Shown here piece after piece: positions 16,216-23,483 of a DNA stretch of 59,660 nucleotides. The notes beneath the pieces were generated by a model. The model was not told the DNA's origin. It saw nothing but the letters and a program-made list of their open reading frames with translations, and ran no database searches. Position numbers and translations under genes: made by a program. Source of the stretch: a virus; IMG/VR virus record IMGVR_UViG_3300050821_008385, positions 1-59,660 of that record. One strand, written 5' to 3'. How positions within the stretch are numbered: position 1 is the stretch's first letter; the number at the start of each line of letters is the position of its first letter.

Positions 16216-16275
16216 TAGGGAAAGTAAGAAAAAGAGCGGCTAATTAGCCGCTCTATGAGATTGATTTATGATATG

Positions 16276-16707
16276 TTAAACCGATTCACGCAAGCGCTTG
16301 GTTTCGTCAACCGCGTTCCGATAAAGCATGCACAAATGCGACACTTCGTCGATATCCGCCGAGCAATTGTCACCATATGAGTCGCACGCTTCCGACCATA
16401 CACCATCGGGATCGTCGGGCATCAACTCAACCGCCATGTGAAGCTTCCAACGCTTTGATACACCTGCAAGTTCATGCAATTCCCTGCGATAAGCCAAGGT
16501 GCAGGGACGCCGTGACAATTCTTCACGTTGATGCGCAACCTGTCGCTCGTAAACTTCCTGCGGTGTAACACCAGGTTTGAGTTTCGGGCCAAGTTTCCAA
16601 CCAAAACCTTGATTGATCAGAACCGTTCCATCACTCATGTAACGCTTGGCTTTCACCGTGAAATACACAGTGCCAATCTCTTTACCGTGTGCGCTGATCC
16701 TCGCCAT
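16276..16707 (-). CDS. Hypothetical protein
   Basis: 143 residues. Begins with a beta-rich part (IGTVYFTVKAKRYM) and continues as a mixed helix region with several Cys (SEACDSYGDNCSAD, HLCMLY). No family recognised. Third gene of the leftward unit that begins at 17117. Confidence 0.6.
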   Translation of the reverse strand: MARISAHGKEIGTVYFTVKAKRYMSDGTVLINQGFGWKLGPKLKPGVTPQEVYERQVAHQREELSRRPCTLAYRRELHELAGVSKRWKLHMAVELMPDDPDGVWSEACDSYGDNCSADIDEVSHLCMLYRNAVDETKRLRESV

Positions 16708-16750
16708 GTCACTCGCTTCCTAGCTATACCGCGCGCGTATCGCGTGGCGT

Positions 16751-16909
16751 TTAGTCCTGATTTGCATATAAAAAGTCGATAGCTTCCTGAATTTCCTGCG
16801 GCGTGTTCTGCCGGTTCTTCTCGCTGTCGCGAAAGTCTGAAGTTTCATCTAGATAGAGATATTCGCTTGCCGCATTTATTACAATCTCAAGCGCTTCTTG
16901 CTTTGTCAT
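16751..16909 (-). CDS. 52-residue acidic protein
   Basis: ATG 16909 with GGGAG 7 bases upstream. Acidic helical protein with EYLYLDETSDF and a C-terminal IQEAIDFLYANQD helix. Not recognised. It lies between its operon partners with small gaps. Confidence 0.6.
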   Translation of the reverse strand: MTKQEALEIVINAASEYLYLDETSDFRDSEKNRQNTPQEIQEAIDFLYANQD

Positions 16910-16925
16910 TGTTATGCTCCCTTAG

Positions 16926-17117
16926 CTATGCCGCGCGTGTATCGCGCCGCTGTTCGTCAAAGTACCAAGCTTGCGTTGCCCGGATCGGCCTTAAACCAAG
17001 CGCGCGCCGAGCGCGATTAACTGCGCGCAATCGCGACCACAACAGATCAGCAAGGAACCAATTGTCCGCCATCTCGGCTTCTACAATCTCGCGAGCGATC
17101 TGTTCTACGGTTGTCAT
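16926..17117 (-). CDS. 63-residue helical protein
   Basis: ATG with CGGAGGAAACGAG upstream, a strong ribosome site. Helical, with a basic centre (RLRAVNRARRALGLR). First gene after the promoter-operator at 17145-17172. Not recognised. Confidence 0.6.
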   Translation of the reverse strand: MTTVEQIAREIVEAEMADNWFLADLLWSRLRAVNRARRALGLRPIRATQAWYFDEQRRDTRAA

Positions 17118-17144
17118 CTCGTTTCCTCCGCTCCAACGCCTTAT

Positions 17145-17172
17145 AAGATAATGAAAGTTGCGATGGTTGCAA
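17145..17172 (-). promoter_or_regulatory. Leftward promoter with dyad operator
   Basis: TTGCAA (17172-17167), 16-base spacer and TATCTT (17150-17145) on the minus strand. Dyad TGCGATGGTTGCA at 17159-17171 overlaps the -35. It reads into 17117-16276. The arrangement is the same as at 16188, supporting a common regulator. Confidence 0.68.
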
Positions 17173-17210
17173 TAGGAAAATGACGGTCGACGAAAGATTT
17201 TTCGATCAGG

Positions 17211-17228
17211 TATAATGCGATGATTGCA
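17211..17228 (+). promoter_or_regulatory. Rightward -10 box fused to a dyad operator
   Basis: TATAAT at 17211-17216 shares its last T with the dyad TGCGATGATTGCA (17216-17228). A bound repressor would cover the start point of transcription. The unit read is 17251 onwards. No convincing -35 is seen. Confidence 0.55.
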
Positions 17229-17250
17229 AACGGAAATTTGGACTAAATTG

Positions 17251-17757
17251 ATGCCAGACGGCGAAAACCGACATGGCGATGATAACCTGCTGAAGCCAAC
17301 ACGCGATCAGCAGGGACGTTGGCTCCCTGGGGTAATGCCGGAAGGTGCAAACCGATTTCCGCCCGGAGTGAGCGGTAATCCCGGCGGGAAACTTGGCCAA
17401 TATCATGACGCTATGAAGCTTGCGCGTAGCAAATCGGTAGCGGCCGTGCAGCGCATGGTGGAACTGGCGGAACTGGACAACGTCGATCAGGACGGCAAGC
17501 TTGCACCGCTATCACGGCGCACGGACGCGCGCGTAGCGGCGCATGCGACGGAATGGCTGTGGTCGATTGCGTGGGGTAAGACGCAACCTAAGGCGCTCGA
17601 TGAAGCGCCGGGCGTGACGATCGAGCAGCGTCGCGACGAAGCTATGGCAACATTGCAAGCCGCGTTCGAGCGCGTGTTGCAGGCGAGCAAGGCGCAAGCG
17701 GCTCGCGAGGCAGCTGAGCCTTCGACCGCAGTCGTTGTGACGATCGATCAGAAGTAG
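17251..17757 (+). CDS. DUF5681-type protein
   Basis: 168 residues from ATG 17251; a TTG at 17224 would add nine residues and would be almost leaderless. The N-terminal half carries the PPGVSGNPGG motif typical of DUF5681, preceded by a Trp-Leu-Pro-Gly segment. The rest is a helical Ala-rich region. DUF5681 proteins are common in phages and sometimes lie beside terminase genes. A small-terminase or DNA-binding role is possible but unproven. Expression probably depends on the operator at 17216. Confidence 0.7.
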   Translation: MPDGENRHGDDNLLKPTRDQQGRWLPGVMPEGANRFPPGVSGNPGGKLGQYHDAMKLARSKSVAAVQRMVELAELDNVDQDGKLAPLSRRTDARVAAHATEWLWSIAWGKTQPKALDEAPGVTIEQRRDEAMATLQAAFERVLQASKAQAAREAAEPSTAVVVTIDQK

Positions 17758-17768
17758 CGATAGTCGCA
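17756..17768. promoter_or_regulatory. Dyad operator copy at the 3' end of the DUF5681 gene
   Basis: AGCGATAGTCGCA overlaps the stop codon of the previous gene. It matches the consensus at 12 of 13 positions. It is the first of four copies between 17756 and 18211. Confidence 0.45.
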
Positions 17769-17943
17769 ACCGGCGGATGATGTGCTGGTTGATGGGCTAG
17801 AGCGAATGATGGCCTAAAACGCCAGTGTTTCTGCGGCACATCGGCGGATGACATATCCGCCGTGGTAGGCAGCGGCTATGATAGTTCGCGCCTTGTCTGT
17901 CCCTACAGATAAAACGCAACGCGCCGGGACCGTACCGATGCAG

Positions 17944-17970
17944 ACCCCCTCCTAGCCGTCCGGAGGGGGT
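17944..17970 (+). promoter_or_regulatory. Hairpin that would hide a GGAGG site
   Basis: ACCCCCTCC pairs perfectly with GGAGGGGGT around a 9-base loop. The right arm is a strong ribosome site four bases before ATG 17971. If that ATG is used, the stem would block initiation. If it is not, the stem is merely structural. Confidence 0.45.
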
Positions 17971-18033
17971 ATGGCCGCCATAAAGGGTCGGGGTCCCCAT
18001 CCGCCCCACGCGCTGTTCAAATTCAGGCATGTA

Positions 18034-18046
18034 TGCGACTATCGCA
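18034..18046. promoter_or_regulatory. Dyad operator copy, TGCGACTATCGCA
   Basis: Matches TGCGAY-N-RTYGCA fully. First copy of a closely spaced pair in the control region. Confidence 0.55.
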
Positions 18047-18092
18047 GCTGCGCCTTGTCGCCGCCCCGCGCGCTGTCCGCCCGCCGGCTGTA

Positions 18093-18105
18093 TGCGACAG
18101 TCGCC
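18093..18105. promoter_or_regulatory. Dyad operator copy, TGCGACAGTCGCC
   Basis: One mismatch to the consensus at the last base. 59 bases from the preceding copy, both within the imperfect ~60-bp repeat. Confidence 0.55.
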
Positions 18106-18198
18106 TACGTGCTATCCTTTATGCGATGGCGGTCTGTTTTTTTGCCGCCGCTGATTTCCCGGCATTGCGTCATATCGCCGCACCCTTTCCGCGTTAGA

Positions 18199-18211
18199 TG
18201 CGACTGTTGCA
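18199..18211. promoter_or_regulatory. Dyad operator copy, TGCGACTGTTGCA
   Basis: Full match to the consensus, about 130 bases before the first gene of the 18331 operon. Confidence 0.55.
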
Positions 18212-18330
18212 TTGCGCATGGGTCGGCATGCGCGTATGCTCGATGCTGTCTTTGTTTGTTTTTGCAGTACCGAGCGGCGTAGCCGCGAAGTGCTCGTTTA
18301 TATATAGGCGCGTATGCGAGGGGTGTTCTG

Positions 18331-18615
18331 GTGACGACGTCGATGGAAGCGATTGCGGCGTGGCAGGCTGACATAGCGTCGGTTGATGCGTTGGTGACGG
18401 AGCGATCGTTGTATGTGAGTGCGCAGGTGGCGTTGGCGGGTGGAGGTGGGGTGATAGCGTTTATAGTGACGGGGAGTGACCCGACTGCGGGTCAGATACG
18501 GTTACCGATTGGGCAGCCTCTTGATGATGCGGCGTTGGCATTGGTATCGGGTGCCATTGATGCGAGGCTGGCGGAGATAGCGACTGCCTTGGCTGCTTTG
18601 GGAGTGACGGAATGA
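18331..18615 (+). CDS. Small hypothetical protein
   Basis: 94 residues from GTG 18331 with GAGGGG 7 bases upstream. Ala/Val-rich; the first helix is acidic, then a glycine cluster and a beta segment (GGGGVIAFIVTGSDP) and a C-terminal helix pair. Not recognised. First gene in a train of small genes leading to the terminase. Confidence 0.6.
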   Translation: MTTSMEAIAAWQADIASVDALVTERSLYVSAQVALAGGGGVIAFIVTGSDPTAGQIRLPIGQPLDDAALALVSGAIDARLAEIATALAALGVTE

Positions 18616-18633
18616 TTTGGGGAGGGTGGTGAG

Positions 18634-18837
18634 ATGAAGAAGAAGAATGGTGTACGTGGGAAGGGTGGGTGGTCGTTGCCGTGGAGTGGTGGTGACGGTT
18701 ATCGGGAGCGTCCGGTTGTGATGAGTGGTGGAGGCAAGCCTGAGGGACCGATGAGGAAGGCTGGGACGTCGAGCAACGCGAGTCCGAAGGCGGCTGCGGC
18801 GATCAAGCGTGAGGAAAAATCGTCTGGGGGTTGCTGA
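18634..18837 (+). CDS. Lys/Gly-rich small protein
   Basis: 67 residues, basic and low in hydrophobic residues, ending KAAAAIKREEKSSGGC. The last 34 coding bases before the tail are repeated at 18872-18905 in the next micro-gene (32 of 34 identical). Possibly a DNA-packing or virion protein. Confidence 0.55.
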   Translation: MKKKNGVRGKGGWSLPWSGGDGYRERPVVMSGGGKPEGPMRKAGTSSNASPKAAAAIKREEKSSGGC

Positions 18838-18914
18838 TGCCGAGCAAGTCTGCTGCGCAAGCGAGGTTGATGGCGGCTGCGGCGATCAAGCGTGAGGAGA
18901 AGTCGGGTGCCTAG
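18837..18914 (+). CDS. Chimeric 25-residue micro-gene
   Basis: ATG overlaps the previous stop; GGGGG lies 6 bases upstream. Its first 16 residues copy the start of the next protein (PSKSAAQARLMAAAA) and its last nine copy the end of the previous protein (IKREEKS). It looks like the product of unequal recombination between two neighbouring genes. The product may have no function. Confidence 0.5.
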   Translation: MPSKSAAQARLMAAAAIKREEKSGA

Positions 18915-19143
18915 CAGGTCGGCGGCTCAGGCGAGGTTGATGGCGGCGGCAGCACATACTCCGGGTGGGTATGGCGGTGTTCCGCAGAGTGTTGGGAAGG
19001 AGTTTAACGAGGCGGATACGGGGACGGGCATTCTTAATAAGAAGAGCGCCCCTTCGGGTCGCGAGAAAGATAGGAAGGCGAACAAGCGTCTGAAGGCGAC
19101 GGGGTTTAAGGGGAAGAAGACCAGGCGTTATACGGGAGCGTGA
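18907..19143 (+). CDS. Conserved small basic phage protein (AQARLMAAAA...PQSVGKEF family)
   Basis: 78 residues from GTG 18907 (GAGGAG 7 bases upstream). The pattern S-x-AQARLMAAAAH, then VPQSVGKEF and a Lys/Arg-rich tail, matches a frequent phage protein of unknown function found near head genes. Probably nucleic-acid binding or virion-associated. Confidence 0.7.
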   Translation: MPSRSAAQARLMAAAAHTPGGYGGVPQSVGKEFNEADTGTGILNKKSAPSGREKDRKANKRLKATGFKGKKTRRYTGA

Positions 19144-19145
19144 GC

Positions 19146-19337
19146 ATGGATATCACGATGGATTTGTTGATTGATTTAAAGAAGCAGATTGTGGCGTTTG
19201 ATCGTGAGTATATGGCTTTATTGAAGTCGGATAGGATTGAGGATGCCGTTAAGCGAGATTTGCTTACCGAGAGAACGCGATTGCTTAATAAGGGTTATGA
19301 GGTAGCGCTAAAGCGGTTTATTGAGGAGCGCGGGTGA
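19146..19337 (+). CDS. 63-residue helical protein
   Basis: ATG 19146 with GGGAG 7 bases upstream; GTG 19140 is an alternative. Heptad-like helix rich in Leu, Lys and Arg throughout. Not recognised. Its stop overlaps the next start. Confidence 0.55.
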   Translation: MDITMDLLIDLKKQIVAFDREYMALLKSDRIEDAVKRDLLTERTRLLNKGYEVALKRFIEERG

Positions 19338-19546
19338 TGGCGAAGTTGAGCACGGGTGCGCGCAAGGCGTTGCCGAAGAGTGATTTTGGGTTGCCTGGGA
19401 AGCGTGGGTATCCGATGCCGGATCGGAGTCATGCGGCGAATGCGAAGGCTCGGGCGAGTCAGGCGGTGAAGGCTGGCCGGATGTCGGCGTCGACCGCGGC
19501 GAAGATAGACGCGAAGGCGAACCGCAAGCTGGGTAAGGGCAAGTAG
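19337..19546 (+). CDS. Conserved basic phage protein (LPKSDFGLPGKRGYPMPD family)
   Basis: 69 residues. The signature KSDFGLPGKRGYPMPD, then HAANAKARASQAVKAG and AKIDAKAN, belongs to a small basic protein repeated in many phages, sometimes found in virions. Function unknown; it probably binds nucleic acid or is packaged. Confidence 0.7.
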   Translation: MAKLSTGARKALPKSDFGLPGKRGYPMPDRSHAANAKARASQAVKAGRMSASTAAKIDAKANRKLGKGK

Positions 19547-19548
19547 GC

Positions 19549-19764
19549 ATGGCGGCTGCGTCGCTTATTCCGAAGGCTGATGTTGGGTTTGAGCATCCGG
19601 CGAAGGGTCCGCATCATTGTCGTGAGTGTCGGCATTATTTGATTGGGATGAGGTGTCGGTTGGTGGCGGGCCGGGTTGAGCCGGGTGATTGGTGTGAATT
19701 GTTTGAGGCTCGTGCGGCTCGTTCTGAGGATCGGCATGCGGCTTTTGTGCGGGAGGATCGTTGA
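19549..19764 (+). CDS. Four-cysteine HiPIP-like small protein
   Basis: 71 residues. CRECRHYLIGMRCRLVAG and EPGDWCELF give the C-x2-C...C...C spacing with a Trp before the last Cys, as in high-potential iron-sulphur-like phage proteins. An Fe-S or Zn site is likely. Upstream gene ends three bases earlier. Confidence 0.65.
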   Translation: MAAASLIPKADVGFEHPAKGPHHCRECRHYLIGMRCRLVAGRVEPGDWCELFEARAARSEDRHAAFVREDR

Positions 19765-19868
19765 TCGTCTGGCAGCTGATCTTTGTTTGGCTGTGGTTGG
19801 CGCTCGTGGTGGGTTGCCTGGTTGGGCGATGTATTGCTTTTGGCATGGGGAGTGTTGGAGATGGCTAA
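19761..19868 (+). CDS. 35-residue membrane peptide
   Basis: TTG 19761 overlapping TGA of the previous gene (GGGAGG four bases upstream). One hydrophobic helix of about 25 residues rich in Leu, Val and Trp. It overlaps the next ATG. Role unknown. Confidence 0.45.
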   Translation: MIVWQLIFVWLWLALVVGCLVGRCIAFGMGSVGDG

Positions 19869-20016
19869 GGGGAAGCGGTACGAAGGTTCGCCGGCTGATC
19901 GGAAGGACGATAAGAGCCAAGCGAAGAAGCGTGGCGTCAGCTTAAAGGCGTGGGAGGCGTCTTCGGCTGACGCCAAGAGGGATAAAATGCGCGCGAAGCG
20001 GTTAGGAATGAAATGA
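19861..20016 (+). CDS. 51-residue highly basic protein
   Basis: ATG 19861. Lys/Arg/Asp-rich throughout (KGKRYEGSPADRKDDKSQAK), no hydrophobic core. A DNA-binding or virion-packaged peptide is plausible. Ends in an ATGA overlap with 20013. Confidence 0.6.
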   Translation: MAKGKRYEGSPADRKDDKSQAKKRGVSLKAWEASSADAKRDKMRAKRLGMK

Positions 20017-20102
20017 TTCACAACCGAGCGGTGTTGGATAGAGAGGGTAACGATCAAATGATCAGAAGAAATGATCACGAATCTCAGGAGGTTCGTGGGT
20101 AA
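20013..20102 (+). CDS. Possible 29-residue peptide
   Basis: ATG overlaps the previous stop and AGGA lies 5 bases upstream. Composition is polar and charged. Too short to call firmly; the following 70 bases hold no gene. Confidence 0.35.
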   Translation: MIHNRAVLDREGNDQMIRRNDHESQEVRG

Positions 20103-20172
20103 TTGTACGGCTTATCGGTCACCAGCGGCTCATTAGGGCAAGTTCGATATATCGTTGAGAAGGAAAAATGTC

Positions 20173-20394
20173 ATGAGCATCGATGATAATGCTGAAAAGC
20201 AGGCTGCGGGGACGTTTCTAGGTGTGGATGTGCCTGAGTGGGATCGTGATCGTCAAGAGATGTGTGCGCGGGAGGCGTTGGAGATTTTGCAGCGGGCCAA
20301 GTTGATCCGGGCGGATGAGCGGTTGATGACGATGGTTCGGGCGTATGTTCGTCTGGAGCGCGATCGGTTGGGTGTCTTAATGGATGAGCTGTGA
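20173..20394 (+). CDS. 73-residue helical protein
   Basis: ATG 20173 with AAGGA 8 bases upstream. Acidic N-terminus then two helices (ALEILQRAKL, MTMVRAYVRLERDRLG). Not recognised. Confidence 0.6.
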   Translation: MSIDDNAEKQAAGTFLGVDVPEWDRDRQEMCAREALEILQRAKLIRADERLMTMVRAYVRLERDRLGVLMDEL

Positions 20395-20404
20395 GGAGGG
20401 CCCG

Positions 20405-20773
20405 ATGCCGTTAGCGCGGATTGTGATTGAGGAGGTTGGGGACATGGCGATCCCGGAGCGGCGGTGGATGTGTGAGATGGAGGTTGGCAATTTGGGGATG
20501 TTTAAGACGCATCACATGCAGGGGCCTGATATTGAAGACATTTTGCGGCAGGTGATGGGGGTTTACCGGGAGGCGATGGGGATCAAGCCGACTGCGGCGA
20601 CTGCGGCGGCGGGATTGCGAAAGGATGCGGCGGAGGAGGTCGCATCGTTGCGGCGGGATGCGGAGGATTTGGGGATTGTGGTTGACGGCCGGTGGGGCGC
20701 GGGTCGGTTGCAGGACGAGATAAACGCGAAATTGAAGGAGGGTGGCGATGTCGGTACGGCTGCTGCGGATTGA
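20405..20773 (+). CDS. Hypothetical protein, tandem paralogue 1
   Basis: 122 residues from ATG 20405, seven bases after a GAGGAGG. The N-terminal half (RIVIEEVGD, ERRWMCEMEV, DIEDILRQVMG) parallels the next protein (RLLRIEDLG, DQRWVAELDM, SLDDMLKAIG), so the two are a diverged duplication. The C-terminal part is a charged helix. Function unknown. Confidence 0.6.
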   Translation: MPLARIVIEEVGDMAIPERRWMCEMEVGNLGMFKTHHMQGPDIEDILRQVMGVYREAMGIKPTAATAAAGLRKDAAEEVASLRRDAEDLGIVVDGRWGAGRLQDEINAKLKEGGDVGTAAAD

Positions 20774-21128
20774 GGATTTGGGATTGACGGTAGCGGCTGA
20801 CCAGCGGTGGGTCGCCGAGTTGGATATGTATGAAGGTCTGGAAGCGCGAACGGTCGAGTTGCGGGCGGCGAGTTTGGACGACATGTTGAAGGCGATCGGC
20901 GAGGCGTGTGCGCCACCGCCGGTTGAAGAGGTTGTGCCGGTGGTGCCTGTTGCGTCGGTTGCGCCCGTTGCGGCGGCGCCTGCTGTTGCACCTGCTGTTG
21001 CGCCGCCTTCGCCGGCACCGTCGATTCCGCGGCCTGCGCCCACTGGAGCGACTGGGGCTACAGGTTCTTCTGCTGGTTCGACTGGTCCGACTGGTCCGAC
21101 TGGAGCAACTGGAGCAACTGGCGCGTGA
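20748..21128 (+). CDS. Tandem paralogue 2 with a collagen-like tail
   Basis: 126 residues from ATG 20748 (AAGGAGG upstream). The first 55 residues pair with the previous protein. After a Pro/Val/Ala linker the C-terminus has about eight Gly-x-Thr type triplets (TGATGATG, then TGPTGPTG), a short collagen-like stretch able to trimerise. This suggests a surface or virion location. Confidence 0.6.
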   Translation: MSVRLLRIEDLGLTVAADQRWVAELDMYEGLEARTVELRAASLDDMLKAIGEACAPPPVEEVVPVVPVASVAPVAAAPAVAPAVAPPSPAPSIPRPAPTGATGATGSSAGSTGPTGPTGATGATGA

Positions 21129-21331
21129 GGACTTTTCGGCCTCCAAAGCAAGGCGAGATCAAGGACGACGAGCCGGGATATTTTGCGGTGTTGCCGCCCG
21201 AGTTGTTGGCGCGGTTGCGTGAGGTGAGTGACGACACTTGGGGGACGCCGCGGTGGCAGTGTGAGACGACGGAGCGATCGTCGTTGGGGACGGTGATCGA
21301 GTTGCTGGCGGCGATTTTGGCGAGGTTGTAG
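21125..21331 (+). CDS. 68-residue hypothetical protein
   Basis: GTG 21125 overlapping TGA of the previous gene. Pro-rich start, then a Trp-containing middle (DDTWGTPRWQCE) and a hydrophobic C-terminal helix. Not recognised. Confidence 0.5.
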   Translation: MRTFRPPKQGEIKDDEPGYFAVLPPELLARLREVSDDTWGTPRWQCETTERSSLGTVIELLAAILARL

Positions 21332-21381
21332 GTTGTCGTCATCGAGCCGCGTAGCGGCGAGAGGGCAGAGGTTGTAGAGGA

Positions 21382-21552
21382 ATGACCGACATCGAACAAT
21401 TACAAGCGGAGTTTAACGAATATCTGAAGGTGTTGAATACGCACACTGAATTCCGCCGAAATCATTGGGGGGATATTTACGAATTGATGGAGGATCAGGC
21501 CAGGTTGATTGCCGGCGTGCTCGTTTTATTGGAGAAATTGGAGCAAAAATGA
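21382..21552 (+). CDS. 56-residue helical protein upstream of terminase
   Basis: ATG with GAGG upstream. Entirely helical, with aromatic residues in the first half. The stop overlaps the terminase ATG. The position would suit a small terminase partner, but it is short for one and shows no HTH. Confidence 0.5.
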   Translation: MTDIEQLQAEFNEYLKVLNTHTEFRRNHWGDIYELMEDQARLIAGVLVLLEKLEQK

Positions 21553-23081
21553 GCCTCAAACTGCCCACGATGGTCGAGGCGACCGCGTTTTACATGGACG
21601 CGGTGATCCGCAGCGCCGAAAACGGGCAGCAGCGTGAGGTCGAGCGGATTCTGGCGAAAACCGACCTATTTTTTCTGCTAGTTTACGTGTTGAACCGGAA
21701 AGACCTCTGCAAAGAGTGGCTTTACCAAAGATGCCGGGAGGTTGAGAGCAATCCGGACGGCTATTTAGACTTATGGGCGAGAGAGCACGGCAAAAGCAGC
21801 CTGATCACGTTTGGTTTGACCATTCAGGACATCCTGAACGATCCCGAGATCACGGTGGGTATCTTCAGCTTTAATCGGCCGACTGCGAAAGCGTTTTTGC
21901 GGCAGATCAAGCGCGAGTTTGAGAGCAATGAGAAGCTGAAAGGGCTGTTTCCCGACGTGTTGTGGGCGAACCCGGTCAGTGAGGCGCCAACTTGGTCGGA
22001 GGATAACGGAATCGTCGTTAAGCGTGAGGGGAACACCAAGGAGGCGACTGTCGAGGCGTGGGGTTTGGTCGATGGTCAACCGACATCAAAGCACTACAAG
22101 TTAATGGTCTACGACGATGTTGTAACTAGGGATAGCGTGAGCACGCCGGATATGGTGAGGAAAGTCACGGAGGCGTGGGAATTGAGCCGTAATTTGACGA
22201 CGGATGGCGGCAAGACGCGGTATATCGGTACGCGTTACGCGCATAACGACACGTATCGAACGATAATCGATCGCAAGGCGGCGATTGAGCGGCGGCATGC
22301 GGTGACCTATGACGGCACGGTAGACGGCGAGCCAGTTCTGTGGACGCGTGAGCAGGTGGCGGAAAAGAGAAGAGAGCAGGGCCCGTACACGTTCAGCTCG
22401 CAAATGCTTCTGGACCCGTCGAGCGACCGCAGTCAGGGATTTCGAGACGAGTGGCTGCGGTTTTATGATGGCGGCGGTGATCAGGAGCAGATGAACAAGT
22501 ATCTGTTGGTCGACGCGGCGAGCAGTAAGAAGAGAGAGAGCGACTATACCGCGATGGCGGTGATCGGACTGGCCGGCGATGACAACTTTTACTTGCTGGA
22601 CGCGATCCGGGACCGGATGAGCCTGACCGAGCGCGGCAATGCGGTGTTTGAGCTGCATCGACGGTGGAGGCCGAAGGGGGTCGGGTATGAGAAGTACGGC
22701 CAGATGAGCGATATCGAATATCTAAAAGAGCGGATGGCGCGGGACAATTACCGTTTTGAGATCACCGAGGTTGGCGGGGCGATGTCAAAGCACGATCGCA
22801 TTCGTCGGCTGGTGCCGGTGTTCGAGAACGGGCGGTTTTATTTGCCTGAGACGCTGATCAAGATCGATTACGAAGGTCGGCACGTCGATATTGTGCGCGC
22901 GTTTTGCGATGAGGAGTATCGGCCGTTTCCGGTAGGGCTGCACGAAGATCTTTTTGATGCTATATCTAGGATATGGGACCTGGATGTTGTGTGGCCTCGG
23001 AGCCGGTCAGAGAGAGGGAGTGATCGTTATGCGAGGCCACGGCTGCGGCGGGTTGGCAATGTCACGTACATGGCGGCATAA
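21549..23081 (+). CDS. terL: Terminase large subunit
   Basis: 510 residues. The ATPase has an unusual Walker A, AREHGKSS at 77-84, and Walker B LMVYDD at 185-190. The nuclease half starts at VDAASSKK with D322 and D332 (ESDYTA) as metal ligands and HEDLFDAI near the end as the last motif. The protein packages DNA into the prohead through the portal. The ATG at 21549 overlaps the preceding stop. Confidence 0.9.
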   Translation: MSLKLPTMVEATAFYMDAVIRSAENGQQREVERILAKTDLFFLLVYVLNRKDLCKEWLYQRCREVESNPDGYLDLWAREHGKSSLITFGLTIQDILNDPEITVGIFSFNRPTAKAFLRQIKREFESNEKLKGLFPDVLWANPVSEAPTWSEDNGIVVKREGNTKEATVEAWGLVDGQPTSKHYKLMVYDDVVTRDSVSTPDMVRKVTEAWELSRNLTTDGGKTRYIGTRYAHNDTYRTIIDRKAAIERRHAVTYDGTVDGEPVLWTREQVAEKRREQGPYTFSSQMLLDPSSDRSQGFRDEWLRFYDGGGDQEQMNKYLLVDAASSKKRESDYTAMAVIGLAGDDNFYLLDAIRDRMSLTERGNAVFELHRRWRPKGVGYEKYGQMSDIEYLKERMARDNYRFEITEVGGAMSKHDRIRRLVPVFENGRFYLPETLIKIDYEGRHVDIVRAFCDEEYRPFPVGLHEDLFDAISRIWDLDVVWPRSRSERGSDRYARPRLRRVGNVTYMAA

Positions 23082-23469
23082 GGTAGCGTTACTAGTAACA
23101 ACTTCTGTCTTTTTTTGGGCATCCCTTGCCTGCGCCCAGCCGGCAGCGACCGATGAGCGGGTGACGGTCGTCAACACCTCGACTGTGTCGGGGGCCGGGT
23201 CGTGCACCGGGTATGACTGTGTGGGCGCGGGTGTTGCCCAGGTCAAGCAGAACAACAAGCGGCGGACTTTGACGATCGACAACACGGGTAACGCGGTGGC
23301 GGTTGGGTTTTGCTTTGGTACCTGCACCGCGAGCATCGGCACGGGCGGTACCCAGTATTTGGCGGCTGGCACGGTGGCGTTCTGGCCGAATGGCTCTGCC
23401 CCGAGTGGGCAGATTACCTTTATTTCAGCATCCGTCACGCCGCCGGTTACGGTAAGAGAGGGGCTTTAG
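23029..23469 (+). CDS. Exported small beta-rich protein
   Basis: 146 residues from ATG 23029 (GGGAG 8 bases upstream; ATG 23059 possible). It overlaps the terminase 3' end by 53 bases. A hydrophobic segment (VALLVTTSVFFWASLACA) ends in a typical signal peptidase I site before QPAATDE. The mature part has a beta-strand pattern with several Cys and a Thr/Gly-rich end. A Sec-exported protein between packaging and head genes is unusual. Confidence 0.6.
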   Translation: MRGHGCGGLAMSRTWRHKVALLVTTSVFFWASLACAQPAATDERVTVVNTSTVSGAGSCTGYDCVGAGVAQVKQNNKRRTLTIDNTGNAVAVGFCFGTCTASIGTGGTQYLAAGTVAFWPNGSAPSGQITFISASVTPPVTVREGL

Positions 23470-23483
23470 TCTGGAGTTGAAGA

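Larger units (their letters stand above)
17758..18330. other. 570-bp non-coding control region with dyads and hairpins
   Basis: No convincing gene. It holds a hairpin at 17842-17862 (8-bp perfect stem, 5-base loop), another at 17944-17970 (9-bp perfect stem) and three dyads at 18034-18046, 18093-18105 and 18199-18211. The first two dyads lie in imperfect repeats about 60 bp apart that start CCGCCCC and share CGCGCTGT. A TATATA box at about 18301 could serve the small-gene operon from 18331. An ORF at 17971-18282 exists but has a Cys/Arg-rich composition unlike its neighbours. Confidence 0.6.

Noticed and set aside
17971-18282. 103-residue ORF behind the GGAGG hairpin
   Set aside because: Cys/Arg-rich with no fold-like pattern, and it crosses three dyads. 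I treat the region as regulatory but cannot exclude a small peptide.
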